From: Flavihumibacter fluvii | GTDB lineage: Bacteria; Bacteroidota; Bacteroidia; Chitinophagales; Chitinophagaceae | DNA: 64,000 nt | Direction of reading: 5' to 3' | Assembly (NCBI RefSeq): GCF_018595675.2 | Contig: NZ_CP092333.1 | Location: forward strand, 3,186,001 to 3,250,000 | Shown here: positions 26,358-35,569 of the stretch, one piece after another | How the letters are laid out: each line of letters starts with the position of its first letter | How positions within the stretch are numbered: position 1 is the stretch's first letter | Translations under genes and position numbers: made by a program | The notes under the pieces: generated by a model | What the model was told of the DNA's origin: nothing | Databases searched by the model: none | The model's input: only the letters and a program-made list of their open reading frames with translations

Positions 26358-26372
26358 AGCGGCCGAGGCATT

Positions 26373-26380
26373 TATCTTTG
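26373..26380 (+). promoter_or_regulatory. -7 promoter element for the 26386 gene
   Basis: TATCTTTG, an exact TAnnTTTG match, ends only 5 bp before the ATG at 26386, so the mRNA would be nearly leaderless. A TTTG at 26343-26346 lies 26 bp upstream, slightly long for a -33 element. Confidence 0.5.
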
Positions 26381-26385
26381 CGGTT

Positions 26386-26730
26386 ATGAATTTACAAGAT
26401 GACCTGCAGGTACGCTGGTGGAACCTGGAAGCAAAAATGACGGAGCGTTTCGGCAAAAAACCAGACCTGGAAACCATTCTTTTCCTGGTAGGGATCCAGG
26501 AATTTGGTGAAATACGCGAGAAATTCACCAAGGAGCAAAAACAGGACCTGATGCATGTGGCGGTTTGTTCCCTGCTGACCCAAAGTGGTTATTATGAGCT
26601 GGAACGAGTGGATGAGGATGGCTGGCCCCATTTCGCCCAGCTGAAAGCCTTACCAGAATTGAATCCCAGGGAACAGGAAGATTTCATCAAAGACCATGTG
26701 TTATTGTATTTTGACAAAGCAGGTTTTTAA
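26386..26730 (+). CDS. Hypothetical cytosolic protein, 114 aa
   Basis: I do not recognise a named family. The acidic, mostly helical protein ([49 protein letters not shown]) has no signal peptide or membrane segment. It is well formed with normal codon use and its own promoter, divergent from serS, and is followed 59 bp later by gcvH. No reaction can be proposed. Confidence 0.78.
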   Translation: MNLQDDLQVRWWNLEAKMTERFGKKPDLETILFLVGIQEFGEIREKFTKEQKQDLMHVAVCSLLTQSGYYELERVDEDGWPHFAQLKALPELNPREQEDFIKDHVLLYFDKAGF

Positions 26731-26789
26731 GAGACAAAGTTTCCCATTTCCGAAAATCCACCGTTATTTGCACTACTAAATTTCCCCGC

Positions 26790-27167
26790 ATGAATATCCC
26801 TGCAAATTTACGCTACACAAAAGACCACGAATGGATCAGTATTGAAGGAAATATTGCGACCATTGGAATTACTGATTTTGCCCAGGGAGAGCTGGGAGAT
26901 ATCGTTTATGTAGAAATTGAGACTGTAGGAAAAGCCTTACAGGCTGAAGCAGTTTTTGGTACGGTAGAAGCTGTAAAAACAGTATCTGACCTGTTTTTAC
27001 CCATTTCAGGTACCATCAACGAAGTAAATCCGGCCCTTAGCGCCACTCCTGAACTGGTGAATACGGATCCTTATGGCGCTGGATGGATGATCAAAATGAC
27101 GGTAAATAATCCGGCTGATGTGGACGGCCTGCTGGATGCAGCGGCTTATCAGCACCTGGTAGGATAA
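26790..27167 (+). CDS. gcvH: Glycine cleavage system H protein
   Basis: Lipoyl carrier that shuttles the aminomethyl group between the P, T and L proteins of glycine cleavage. The 125-residue protein has [14 protein letters not shown] (residues 7-20), [18 protein letters not shown] (27-44) and the lipoylated lysine in [13 protein letters not shown] (Lys63). The other glycine-cleavage genes are not in the window. The stop codon is followed at once, in the same frame, by the TTG start of the sigma-factor gene, so the two are tightly linked. Confidence 0.95.
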   Translation: MNIPANLRYTKDHEWISIEGNIATIGITDFAQGELGDIVYVEIETVGKALQAEAVFGTVEAVKTVSDLFLPISGTINEVNPALSATPELVNTDPYGAGWMIKMTVNNPADVDGLLDAAAYQHLVG

Positions 27168-27719
27168 TTGGACCGCTTGACCAAAAACCTCACATATCAG
27201 GAGCACGAGCTGGTGGCTCTATTGAAAGAGAAAGACGAGCGTGGTTTCACCTACCTGTACGACAACTATGCCGGTGCACTGAATGGTATAATTTTACAGA
27301 TCATACCCGACCAGAATCTGGCCAATGATATCCTGCAAGAAGTGTTTGTGAATATCTGGCGCAGGATAGACAGCTATGATGCCGGAAAGGGCCGCCTGTT
27401 TACCTGGATGCTGAATATTGCCCGGAATGCCGCCATTGATATGACCCGGTCTAAAGCTTTCCAGAACAACCAGAGAAACCGGGAATTTGATAATACCGTA
27501 CATAGTAAGGCAGATGGCAGATTATTTGAGCAAATTGATCATATTGGTTTGTCAAAAGTGATCAATGAACTCAGGGAGGAACACCGTGAGCTGATAGAGC
27601 TGTCTTACCTGAAAGGTTACACCCATGAAGAAATTGCAGGGTTGCTCGAAATACCCCTTGGAACAGTAAAAACAAGGATCCGTGCCGCACTGCTCCAAAT
27701 GAGAAAACTATTATCGTGA
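27168..27719 (+). CDS. ECF-type RNA polymerase sigma factor
   Basis: A 183-residue extracytoplasmic-function sigma factor. Region 2 covers about residues 20-90 (LYDNYAGALNGII, DILQEVFVNIWRRI, FTWMLNIARNAAIDMTRS), and region 4 about 125-180 (LREEHRELIELSYLKGYTHE, IPLGTVKTRIRAAL). It starts with TTG, either at 27168 directly after the gcvH stop or at 27177; no ATG or GTG is available nearby. The downstream anti-sigma gene overlaps its stop by 4 bp, a normal sigma/anti-sigma arrangement of the SigK/RskA kind. Confidence 0.9.
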   Translation: MDRLTKNLTYQEHELVALLKEKDERGFTYLYDNYAGALNGIILQIIPDQNLANDILQEVFVNIWRRIDSYDAGKGRLFTWMLNIARNAAIDMTRSKAFQNNQRNREFDNTVHSKADGRLFEQIDHIGLSKVINELREEHRELIELSYLKGYTHEEIAGLLEIPLGTVKTRIRAALLQMRKLLS

Positions 27720-28531
27720 ATGTGCAGGATTACATAGAAAGCGGCAGCATTGAAAGTTGTATGTTGCAACTGGCCAGCGAACGCGAGCAGCGGGAACTGG
27801 ACCGGCTTTGTGCAGAATACCCCGAAATACAGGCGGCCCGGGATGCATTTGAAGCCAGCCTGGAAAGGGCGGCTTTGGAAGGGGCGGTTGCGCCGCCGGC
27901 TTTTATCCGGGACGCTGCTTTATCCGTCATTCATGACACCGCCCAGCCGGCGAAAAAAAGCACCGACCGGTTGATAAGAGATGATGGGCAGGCGACTGTA
28001 CGGCGGTTCAACTGGACAAAGCTGGCGATTGCGGCTTCACTCCTCCTGCTGGCAGGAAGTACCGCACTTAATGTATACCTGTACAACCAATTTAAAACAT
28101 CACAGGAATTATATAGCAGCCTGTTGGCCCGGCAACAGGAAATGGCCAACAGCAATAAAGCCATACAGGTTCGCCTTTCGCTTGCAGAAAAGGAAATGGA
28201 AATGATGAAAGATCCCAATATGTTATTGGTTAAAATGGGAGATGTAAACAATACCAATAGTATGGGTACCGTCTATTGGGATGCCCGGTCAAAAAATGTC
28301 TACTTACTGGTAAACCATTTGCCAAAGCCGCAAGCCGGGCAACAATACCAATTATGGGCAATGGTGGATGGTAAACCTGTTGATGCCGGTATGGTGGAGA
28401 TGGATAGTAACAAAGCACTATTGCCCATGAAAAATATCCCGAAAGCAGAAGCCTTTGCAATTACCCTGGAAAAAGCAGGTGGAAGCCCAACTCCCACACT
28501 TACTGCTATGTATGTAATGGGAAAAGTTTAA
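27716..28531 (+). CDS. Membrane anti-sigma factor, RskA-like
   Basis: A 271-residue single-pass membrane protein. Residues 1-90 are the cytoplasmic part expected to bind the sigma factor, with a transmembrane helix at about 100-121 (LAIAASLLLLAGSTALNVYL), a coiled coil (about 125-160) and a C-terminal RskA-type domain with VYWDARSKNVYLLVNHLP and GQQYQLWAMVDGKPVDAG. It starts with GTG in a GTGA overlap with the sigma gene, which implies translational coupling. Regulated release of the sigma factor is inferred from family knowledge. Confidence 0.88.
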   Translation: MNVQDYIESGSIESCMLQLASEREQRELDRLCAEYPEIQAARDAFEASLERAALEGAVAPPAFIRDAALSVIHDTAQPAKKSTDRLIRDDGQATVRRFNWTKLAIAASLLLLAGSTALNVYLYNQFKTSQELYSSLLARQQEMANSNKAIQVRLSLAEKEMEMMKDPNMLLVKMGDVNNTNSMGTVYWDARSKNVYLLVNHLPKPQAGQQYQLWAMVDGKPVDAGMVEMDSNKALLPMKNIPKAEAFAITLEKAGGSPTPTLTAMYVMGKV

Positions 28532-28540
28532 TTCATCGAC

Positions 28541-28933
28541 ATGCTGCAATTCCTCCGTAAAAAATTCCTTCCCTATATCTGGTTGGTCATCCTGCATATT
28601 TTATTGCTCATCCCTATGGCAGGGTCAAAAGAACAGGAGCTTACTTTTGTGCCCCAACTGGATAAAATGGTGCATACCGGGCTTTATGCTATCCTTACCG
28701 CTTTATGGACACTGATGATTTACCAGAATAAATCGCTTAATAAACAACAAAAAACTAACTGGACCATTGTGCTGGTCATCCTTGCCATTGGGGATGGAAT
28801 CGCCATAGAGTTCTTACAAAAGACGCCATGGATCCACCGGGATTTTGATTGGTTTGATGCAGTAGCGGACGGAATAGGGGCCATTTCCGGAATATTTATA
28901 GGCAAGTATTTCCACCGTAAGTTAAGTGCATAA
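28541..28933 (+). CDS. VanZ-like membrane protein
   Basis: A 130-residue membrane protein of the VanZ family with hydrophobic segments at about residues 8-25, 45-63, 76-92 and 108-122. Family features are the Lys-His pair in LDKMVHTGLYAILTALW and IEFLQKTPWIHRDFDWFDAVADGIGA. VanZ-type proteins affect cell-envelope glycopeptide or lipid traits in some bacteria, but most, including short Bacteroidota copies like this one, have no proven role. It lies 9 bp after the anti-sigma gene and may belong to that operon. Confidence 0.82.
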   Translation: MLQFLRKKFLPYIWLVILHILLLIPMAGSKEQELTFVPQLDKMVHTGLYAILTALWTLMIYQNKSLNKQQKTNWTIVLVILAIGDGIAIEFLQKTPWIHRDFDWFDAVADGIGAISGIFIGKYFHRKLSA

Positions 28934-28957
28934 AAAAGCCCCTGTGGAAACAGGGGC
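28932..28957 (-). terminator. Hairpin with T tract on the minus strand
   Basis: GCCCCTG (28938-28944) pairs with CAGGGGC (28951-28957) around a 6-base loop. Six A residues at 28932-28937 give a T tract on the minus strand, so it is oriented to end leftward transcription from prfA, leaving a 3' region of about 400 bases. It also lies 4 bp after the VanZ stop and may act in both directions. Confidence 0.6.
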
Positions 28958-28978
28958 CGTAACCAAAACTAACTGCTT

Positions 28979-29089
28979 ATGAGAAAATTGACTGCTTATG
29001 AGTGCGTCAAAAAATTAAAATCAAACGCTTTATTATATAACGAGAAAGGTGATGAAATGGTTGCTTATCGAATCGTTAAAGAACTTTGA
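28979..29089 (+). CDS. Candidate small protein, 36 aa
   Basis: An ATG-started reading frame of 36 codons begins 21 bp after the hairpin at 28938-28957. The product starts MRKLTAYECVKKLK and ends EMVAYRIVKEL. It is Lys-rich and looks helical, with codon use that avoids rare patterns. The segment ACTGCTTATGAG occurs twice, once across the start codon and once in frame 18 bp later, where it encodes TAYE. No family is recognised. It could be a genuine small protein or a leader peptide; the surrounding 28934-29354 region has no other gene. Confidence 0.42.
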   Translation: MRKLTAYECVKKLKSNALLYNEKGDEMVAYRIVKEL

Positions 29090-29354
29090 AATTTACCTTT
29101 CCATTTCCTCAATATCCCTCCTTTTTTCCTCTACTACAAAGTAACCAAGATATTGGATTACTTACAACAAAACCTTAGGTATTTTATAAATAATTAACAG
29201 CAAAGCCCGCTACCCTGCTGAATTTCTGTCTATTTCAGCCAAGATTTAACCAGTTTTAGGTATTGTTAACTGGAAAAAAAATCGTATACTATTAATGTTA
29301 AATCAGGAGCATAGCAGAACTAACCCCAAAACTGTAAAATCTACCCATAGGTGA
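29090..29354. other. Gene-free AT-rich stretch
   Basis: Between the candidate 36 aa frame and prfA. AT-rich, with two copies of TTAGGTATT (about 29174 and 29254). I see no gene, tRNA or strong hairpin. It may be the 3' untranslated region of prfA on the minus strand. Confidence 0.4.
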
Positions 29355-30419
29355 TTATTGTTGGTTAGTCATCTTTTCTGCATTTTCGGCAAACTGCAGT
29401 TGATCGATAAAATCCTGGATTTCACCATTCAGGACAGCATCCAGGTTATAGGAGGTAAAGTTGATCCTGTGATCGGTCACCCTTCCCTGGGGGAAGTTAT
29501 AGGTGCGGATCTTGGCGCTTCTGTCACCACTGCTCACCAGGCTTTTCCGGTGCCTGGAAATTTCCTCTTCCTGTTTGCGTACTTCCTCTTCATATAATTT
29601 GGTCCGAAGCATCTGCATGGCCTTTTCCCGGTTCGCCAATTGGGTCCTTTCTGTCTGGCAGATCACTACCACGCCGGTTGGGATATGGGTGAGCATCACT
29701 TTGGTTTCCACTTTGTTGACGTTTTGTCCACCCGCACCACCACTTCGGGATGTTTCCATTTTAACATCCGCATCACGCAGTTCGAAATCGACCTCTTCGG
29801 CTTCCGGCATTACGGCCACAGTTGCTGCACTGGTATGTACACGGCCACTGGCTTCGGTAGCCGGTACCCTTTGTACACGATGTACCCCACTTTCAAATTT
29901 TAAGGTGCCGTATACATCTTCCCCGATTACTTCCACATTCACCTCCTTATATCCACCCACTGTACCTTCACTTTCGCTTAGGATGGCGGTTTTCCAGCCC
30001 TTGCTATTGCAATAGCGGAGGTACATATTCAGCAGGTTTCCGGCAAACAGGGAAGCCTCATCGCCCCCGGTACCAGCCCTGATCTCAAGGATGGCATTTT
30101 TTTCATCCTGCGGGTCTTTTGGAATCAGCATCTGGCGAACTGAGGCAGCCAGTTCTTTTTCCCTCGCTTCGAGTGCCGGAAGCTCTTCTTTAGCGAGCTC
30201 ACGCAATTCCTCATCATCGCCGTTGAGGGCTTCCCGGTAGGTATCCAGATCGGACAATACGTTTTTGTAAGCGTTATACCCCTTTACGATCTTTTCCAGG
30301 CTCCGGTATTCTTTACTCAGGGCACTGAATTTTTTATTATCGCTTACAATCTCGGGATTTGTTAAGGCAACGCCCAGGTCGTGAAACCTTGCTTCAATCG
30401 CTTCCAGTTTGTCTAACAT
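29355..30419 (-). CDS. prfA: Peptide chain release factor 1
   Basis: Recognises UAA and UAG stop codons and triggers peptide release at the ribosome. From ATG 30419 the protein has 354 residues; a TTG at 30443 would add eight residues not typical of the family. The release motif GGQ lies at 230-232 ([14 protein letters not shown]), and the stop-codon tripeptide PAT at 186-188 in [14 protein letters not shown] marks RF1 rather than RF2. Divergent from the amidohydrolase gene with 59 bp between the start codons. Confidence 0.95.
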   Translation of the reverse strand: MLDKLEAIEARFHDLGVALTNPEIVSDNKKFSALSKEYRSLEKIVKGYNAYKNVLSDLDTYREALNGDDEELRELAKEELPALEAREKELAASVRQMLIPKDPQDEKNAILEIRAGTGGDEASLFAGNLLNMYLRYCNSKGWKTAILSESEGTVGGYKEVNVEVIGEDVYGTLKFESGVHRVQRVPATEASGRVHTSAATVAVMPEAEEVDFELRDADVKMETSRSGGAGGQNVNKVETKVMLTHIPTGVVVICQTERTQLANREKAMQMLRTKLYEEEVRKQEEEISRHRKSLVSSGDRSAKIRTYNFPQGRVTDHRINFTSYNLDAVLNGEIQDFIDQLQFAENAEKMTNQQ

Positions 30420-30478
30420 AGTTCCTGTATTTTTAAGTGCCAATGGAAAAGGTGTGCAAAATTAACTCAATTAACCGC

Positions 30479-31636
30479 ATGGGCTACCGAAAATTCAAAG
30501 CAGGTCAATTATTTACCGGAAAGCAATTCGTTCCTCCCGATTCAGTATTAGTTGTTCGTGAAAACGGTCAAATTGAAGCCATTATCCCGGATTCGGAAGC
30601 GGGTGAAGACCTGCAACCGGTTAATGGTATTCTGAGCCCTGGTTTTATCAATAGCCATTGCCACCTGGAACTAAGCCATATGAAAGGGCTTGTTCCACCC
30701 GGGACAGGTATGGTGCCATTTTTACTGGCCATCATGCAGCAAAGGAATGCCCGGCGCGAAAATATGGAAGAAGCGATGGCAGCCGCCGAAGGGGCTATGA
30801 TTGATTCGGGTATAGTAGCCGTCGGCGATATCTGCAACACGGGTGATACCATCATCCAGAAATTGAAAAAAAGGCTCACCTATGTCAACTTTATTGAATG
30901 CAGTGGATTTGTGCCCGCAGGTGCAGGAAGCCGGTTTGACGCGGCCAGCCAGCTATTGGTCCAGCTGTCGGCCACCGGGAAAAGTAGTATTGTTCCGCAT
31001 GCCCCTTATTCTGTTTCGCCGGAATTATTCCGGTTGATCGACCATGCATCAGCTGGCCAGATCGTCACCATGCATAACCAGGAGAGCGCAGCAGAGAATG
31101 ATTTTTTTCTTACGGGCAAAAGTCCTTTTCGACAACTATTCGAAACCCTTGGGGTAGATATCGATTTTTTTTCTCCGCCCGGGAAATCGAGCCTGCAGGC
31201 TGTTTGGCAATGGTTACAACAACCAGGCAAACTGATACTTGTACATAATGTAGTAACAAGCCAGGAAGATCTTTCGGTCATTCCTGGCCATAGAGACGAT
31301 GTAAAACAACAACCTGAATTATTTTTTTGCCTCTGCCCAAATGCCAACCAGTATATCAATAATACGCTGCCCCCTGTGGAATTACTGCTGGCCAATCAGT
31401 GCACCATCACTTTGGGAACAGACAGTCTTGCATCCAACACCCAGTTAAACATATTGGAAGAAATCAATTCCCTGTTAAAGGCCTTTCCTGTATTAAACAT
31501 GGAAACAGTTTTATCGTGGGCCACACTCAACGGAGCAAGGGCCCTGGGCATCAGCGACAGGTTTGGCAGTTTCGAAAAAGGGAAAGAACCCGGACTGGTT
31601 CAAATTGAAAATGGGAAAATCAGGCGGATATTGTAA
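30479..31636 (+). CDS. Amidohydrolase (ATZ/TRZ or aminofutalosine-deaminase-like)
   Basis: A metal-dependent amidohydrolase of about 385 residues. Metal ligands are seen in PGFINSHCHLEL (HxH, near residue 60), MHNQES and LVHN (histidines), and LGTDSLASN (catalytic Asp). PHAPYSVSP is typical of deaminases of the ATZ/TRZ group, which includes aminodeoxyfutalosine deaminase of the alternative menaquinone pathway. That assignment is only a suggestion, as no other menaquinone gene is present. ATG 30479 (MGYRKFKAGQLFTG) begins the usual N-terminal strand; GTG 30437 and ATG 30443 are longer options that run closer to prfA. It converges on the kinase gene with a 3 bp gap. Confidence 0.85.
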   Translation: MGYRKFKAGQLFTGKQFVPPDSVLVVRENGQIEAIIPDSEAGEDLQPVNGILSPGFINSHCHLELSHMKGLVPPGTGMVPFLLAIMQQRNARRENMEEAMAAAEGAMIDSGIVAVGDICNTGDTIIQKLKKRLTYVNFIECSGFVPAGAGSRFDAASQLLVQLSATGKSSIVPHAPYSVSPELFRLIDHASAGQIVTMHNQESAAENDFFLTGKSPFRQLFETLGVDIDFFSPPGKSSLQAVWQWLQQPGKLILVHNVVTSQEDLSVIPGHRDDVKQQPELFFCLCPNANQYINNTLPPVELLLANQCTITLGTDSLASNTQLNILEEINSLLKAFPVLNMETVLSWATLNGARALGISDRFGSFEKGKEPGLVQIENGKIRRIL

Positions 31637-31639
31637 TAC

Positions 31640-33328
31640 TTAAGCCAGCGGTAGCCTGATATAAAATTCACTGCCTTCACCAGGTTTGCTGTTCACCCCA
31701 ATAGTGCCCTGCTGCGCTTCAATGAATTCTTTACAAATTGCGAGGCCCAGGCCAGTACCCGATTTCTGCTCACCAGGTACCCTAAAATAGCGGTCAAATA
31801 TGTTCAACTGGTATTTTTCCTCAATCCCCTTGCCACTATCTGCCACGGACAACTCAACAATGTTTCCCTGTTTTTTTGCCTGCACGATCACCCTGGAAAA
31901 CTCAGGTGCAAACCGGATAGCGTTAGTGAGTAAATTGATCAATACCCATGTCGTTTTTTCAGCATCTGCAAGGATTTTATAAGATTCGCTAACAGATACT
32001 GAAATGGACACGGCTTTTTGGGCAGCACTGGCCTGAACTGCCTGAATGGCCATTGCAATGATCTCTGCGCTTTCAGCTGGTTGCAACTTTAATTGTATTT
32101 GTCCCGTTTCCACCTGGGCCATATTCAATAATTCAGTGGTTATTTTAAGCAGCCTGTTGGCATCCCCTTCTATGCTGGCGATCAATTCACGCTGTTCATC
32201 GCTAAGCAGCCCAACGCGTTCATCACCCAGCAACTTTGTACTCATCTTTATAGAAGAAATTGGTGTTTTTAATTCATGCGAAACAGTGGCAATAAAATTT
32301 GTTTTAGCTTCATTCAATTCATGAAAAGGGGTAATATTCCTGAGTACGATCACCTGGCCAATAATATCGGCGCCGCTTTTTACATCCAGCAGATCCTTAC
32401 TGAAATAACTTTCCCGGCCTTCTGCATATATCTTAAGTTCAACCCCATCTTCCTCTTTGAGCAATTTTCGCATCAGGTCATTCTGGACAGCAATATCTGC
32501 CACGTATTTTCCTACCAGTGCTGATTCCTGAACGCCCAGCATCTTTCCGGCAATAGCATTCAGGAAAAGTATATTTCGATTCGCATCCAGTCCTATGATC
32601 CCATCGCGCATCTGGTTAATGATGGTTTCAATGCGCTTCTTTTCAAAGGTTATTTTTGCCAGGTTACTGTTTTCATAGTCATCCAGCTTTTCAGCCATGG
32701 TATTGAATGTATTAGCAAGGGCACCAAACTCATCTTTTTGTTCAAGGTAGATTCGTTTCTTATAATTCTTATTGGAGATCTCCTGGATGGCTTCTGACAA
32801 TAACCGAACAGGCTTTGATATTACAGAAGGGAAATTGACAACAAAGGTGAATACGATCAGCACTAAAACCGAGAATAATAAAGTCAGCCATAACCGGGCA
32901 TCTTCTGAAGTATTGGCAGCTATTTCATTTTTCCTTTGGATGGCCTGTTGATTTAAGGCCTGTATCTCATAGATTGAAAGTCTCATCGTGGCCAGTTGGC
33001 TGGTATCCCCCGGATTGACACGTAATTGTTCGAAAACTTTTCTTACGGAATAAGTTGCTTCCTTTTCACCTGGCTCTGTAATATTATTCTCCTGCTTATC
33101 GAGGTTCTGCTTAAAATCATCAATCGCACCTGGATGGTCATTGAAGCGTTCAGCTGCTTTCAGCATATTAGTGCAATATACCAATGACTCGTGGTTATCC
33201 TTTAGGATCACATTGGCATCATTGCTTAACCGGTTAATATAAAAAATACTAAGGAGGCCGAATAAAAGAATCAGCACAAACAGGAATACCAGTCCTAGTG
33301 TTAATTTCGTTTTTATACGCATGGCCAT
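31640..33328 (-). CDS. Membrane sensor histidine kinase in the kdp locus
   Basis: A 562-residue kinase with transmembrane helices at about 10-31 and 146-167 enclosing a periplasmic sensor, HAMP (168-220), PAS (232-335), HisKA with the phosphorylated His351 in FIATVSHELKTPIS, and HATPase with NLLTNAIRFAPE and GTGLGLAICKEFIE. It begins 1 bp after the end of the kinase-less KdpD gene, so it is the last gene of the kdp transcript. It plausibly supplies the kinase activity that full-length KdpD has in Escherichia coli, with the NtrC-type regulator at 40310 as partner. That pairing is inferred from position. Confidence 0.9.
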   Translation of the reverse strand: MAMRIKTKLTLGLVFLFVLILLFGLLSIFYINRLSNDANVILKDNHESLVYCTNMLKAAERFNDHPGAIDDFKQNLDKQENNITEPGEKEATYSVRKVFEQLRVNPGDTSQLATMRLSIYEIQALNQQAIQRKNEIAANTSEDARLWLTLLFSVLVLIVFTFVVNFPSVISKPVRLLSEAIQEISNKNYKKRIYLEQKDEFGALANTFNTMAEKLDDYENSNLAKITFEKKRIETIINQMRDGIIGLDANRNILFLNAIAGKMLGVQESALVGKYVADIAVQNDLMRKLLKEEDGVELKIYAEGRESYFSKDLLDVKSGADIIGQVIVLRNITPFHELNEAKTNFIATVSHELKTPISSIKMSTKLLGDERVGLLSDEQRELIASIEGDANRLLKITTELLNMAQVETGQIQLKLQPAESAEIIAMAIQAVQASAAQKAVSISVSVSESYKILADAEKTTWVLINLLTNAIRFAPEFSRVIVQAKKQGNIVELSVADSGKGIEEKYQLNIFDRYFRVPGEQKSGTGLGLAICKEFIEAQQGTIGVNSKPGEGSEFYIRLPLA

Positions 33329-33329
33329 A

Positions 33330-34454
33330 TCAGGATAAAATTACCAGATCAATATCAGCTTCTGATAATTTATTCAGTAATTGATTAAATACTGCAGTAT
33401 TCAGGATGACGCCCAGGAGCGACAAATGCGGCTTGCCGAGGCAAATGGTCGTTATGTTCTGCTGTTCAGCAGTTTCAATAATTCCTTTGGCTATGTTATC
33501 GTGGTTGGTTTTAATAACTTCTGCACCCAGTTCAGTAGCCAGTTTAAAGTTGTTGATCAGGTGCCGCTGGGCTGCCAGTCCAATCTTCTGGCCGCTTTCC
33601 TTAGGGGTTTGTACATACAATACTACCCATGTGGAATTATAATAAGTAGCCAGACGTGCAGTTTTCCGGATCACTTTTTTTGCCACTTCATGATTGCTGC
33701 TAATACATGCCAGGAACCTTTCATTACGCAGCTTGGTATTTCTCGGTAATTCTGTTTCAATTTTACGTTCTACCTGTGTGGCCACTTCCTTTAATGCCAG
33801 TTCACGCAATTGGAGGATTTTCTCGGATTGGAAGAAATTACGCAATGCTGTTTCTACTTTATCTGCTGTATATATCTTTCCTTCCTTTAAACGTGTGACC
33901 AGCTCACCGGCTGTTAAGTCTATATTCACTACTTCATCGGCTGCTTTCAATACACTGTCTGGAATTCTTTCAGCCACATCGACGCCGGTTATGGCCTTAA
34001 CTTCTTCATTCAGGCTTTCAATATGCTGGATATTCACGGCACTGATTACATTAATCCCGGCATCCAGTATTTCCATTACATCCTGCCAACGTTTTTCATT
34101 TTTACTGCCTTCAATGTTGGCATGTGCCAGTTCATCTATAATAACCAATTCCGGGTGCAGGTTAATGACTGCCTGCATATCCAACTCTTCCAGCTCCTTT
34201 CCTTTATAAAATAATTTTCTCCGGGGAATAACCGGAAGACCTTCCAGCAATTCATGGGTTTCTTTCCGGTTATGTGTTTCCACATAGCCAATTTTAACAT
34301 CCACCCCATTCCTCAATAGGGTTTGTGCTTCCTGCAGCATTCGGTAAGTCTTGCCCACACCGGCACTCATGCCAATATAAATCTTGAACTTACCCTTCCT
34401 TGATTTCCGGATAAGCTCTAAAAAATGTTGCACTCCAGGGTCTTTTTCCGGCAT
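33330..34454 (-). CDS. kdpD: Short KdpD: sensor plus Usp domain, no kinase
   Basis: A 374-residue protein equal to the cytoplasmic N-terminal half of KdpD. It has the KdpD domain with Walker A GMSAGVGKT (residues 28-36), GYVETHNRKET, and Walker B VIIDELAHANIEGSKNEKRW (near 113-132), followed by a universal-stress-protein domain (about 245-370) with FLACISSNHEVAK and CLGKPHLSLLG. The four membrane helices and the histidine kinase of full-length KdpD are missing. The kinase at 31640 is encoded next, 1 bp away. The domain may sense potassium or a nucleotide signal and modulate that kinase. Confidence 0.92.
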   Translation of the reverse strand: MPEKDPGVQHFLELIRKSRKGKFKIYIGMSAGVGKTYRMLQEAQTLLRNGVDVKIGYVETHNRKETHELLEGLPVIPRRKLFYKGKELEELDMQAVINLHPELVIIDELAHANIEGSKNEKRWQDVMEILDAGINVISAVNIQHIESLNEEVKAITGVDVAERIPDSVLKAADEVVNIDLTAGELVTRLKEGKIYTADKVETALRNFFQSEKILQLRELALKEVATQVERKIETELPRNTKLRNERFLACISSNHEVAKKVIRKTARLATYYNSTWVVLYVQTPKESGQKIGLAAQRHLINNFKLATELGAEVIKTNHDNIAKGIIETAEQQNITTICLGKPHLSLLGVILNTAVFNQLLNKLSEADIDLVILS

Positions 34455-34468
34455 AGTTCTCAGGTTCG

Positions 34469-35554
34469 TTAAAATGAAACAGCGATTGAGGCGGTAACTG
34501 CAGTATTACCAGTGTTTAACTGGCCATTCTTTTCAAAAATATCATCCTTGCTGGTAAATGATTTTGCTTCCAGCCTTACAACGGCATTATTTACTGGCAT
34601 ATAATCAAGATTCAAAGAAAATCCCGTGGTCTTGAATCCATTAACCGTACCGGTAGCAATAATTACCCCATCTGCATCCTGGAAGTATTCTATTCTTGCT
34701 GCGAGAATCCATTTGCCAGATAAGCTATACTTTAAAATAAGGACCGGGGAATACCATGTATTGAGATCAGAAGAACCTCTGGCAACCTGCTCCTGGCCTA
34801 AGTCCAACCCGGCAATTATTCCCAGTTTTCCCATACTTAAAATGCCATAAATATTGTGGAAATAGCGCATCAACCTGGCACTGTCCGGCTTATCTGTTCC
34901 AATAAAAGTGCTATAGTTAAAGACTATGGAAGTATTGGGTTTATATTGTACCTGGGTACCAAAACTCATCAATGAATTTCCACTGACCCTTTTGATCCGC
35001 TGCCAGCCATTCAACGCCAAACCACTCAAAATCCATTTATTGTTATCGGTGGTATAAGTAATCTTAGCACCCGCTTCATAATAAGGTGAGTTCTCTGCCA
35101 GCATGCTCCTGGTTAAAGTAAAACAGTCTTTGCCAACAGCACTTTCAAATCCAATATGCGAAGGCAGGATACCAGCATCTATCCAAAGATTCTTTTTCTT
35201 TGAAATTTTAATTCCTGTGTTGGCCTCAAAAATATTCTTTAAGACGCCCGGTTCGGCTGCATAATTGGCATTAATATAAGTGCCTGCAGCAAAGGCAAGA
35301 TTTGCCCTTACACGTTCACTATTAAAAGAACCTCTTAAAAAACCAAGGTTCAGGTTAAATTCATTGTGCCTGTTATGGCTATAGATAAAAGCAGGCCTGT
35401 TGTTGTCAGCGGGCTTATTAAAATCATAGCCATAATAGGCTTCAACATAACCACTTATTGTAAATGGATTTGGTTTTCCTGCCTCCTTTATATCCTGCGC
35501 GAAATTTCCCAGGCTGCAGAGCATGAAAACAGCTGCCAATAATCTTTTCATCAT
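34469..35554 (-). CDS. Outer-membrane porin-like beta-barrel in the kdp operon
   Basis: A 361-residue protein with a signal peptide (MMKRLLAAVFMLCSLGNFAQ) and a predicted outer-membrane barrel of the PF07642-like porin type: ISGYVEAYYGYDFNKP at the first strand, FNLNLGFLRGSFNSERVRAN, IDAGILPSHIGFESAVGKD, and a C-terminus AVTASIAVSF ending in Phe. It lies between kdpC (15 bp) and the short kdpD (14 bp) on the same strand, so it is part of the operon. A role in letting potassium cross the outer membrane under limitation is an inference from this position. Confidence 0.88.
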   Translation of the reverse strand: MMKRLLAAVFMLCSLGNFAQDIKEAGKPNPFTISGYVEAYYGYDFNKPADNNRPAFIYSHNRHNEFNLNLGFLRGSFNSERVRANLAFAAGTYINANYAAEPGVLKNIFEANTGIKISKKKNLWIDAGILPSHIGFESAVGKDCFTLTRSMLAENSPYYEAGAKITYTTDNNKWILSGLALNGWQRIKRVSGNSLMSFGTQVQYKPNTSIVFNYSTFIGTDKPDSARLMRYFHNIYGILSMGKLGIIAGLDLGQEQVARGSSDLNTWYSPVLILKYSLSGKWILAARIEYFQDADGVIIATGTVNGFKTTGFSLNLDYMPVNNAVVRLEAKSFTSKDDIFEKNGQLNTGNTAVTASIAVSF

Positions 35555-35569
35555 ATTTGTTCTAATAAT

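Noticed and set aside
26731-26789. Glycine riboswitch before gcvH
   Set aside because: The gap is only 59 bp, too short for the aptamer, and no characteristic stems are seen.
29503-30015. 170-codon plus-strand frame opposite prfA
   Set aside because: Antisense shadow of a clearly conserved release-factor gene.
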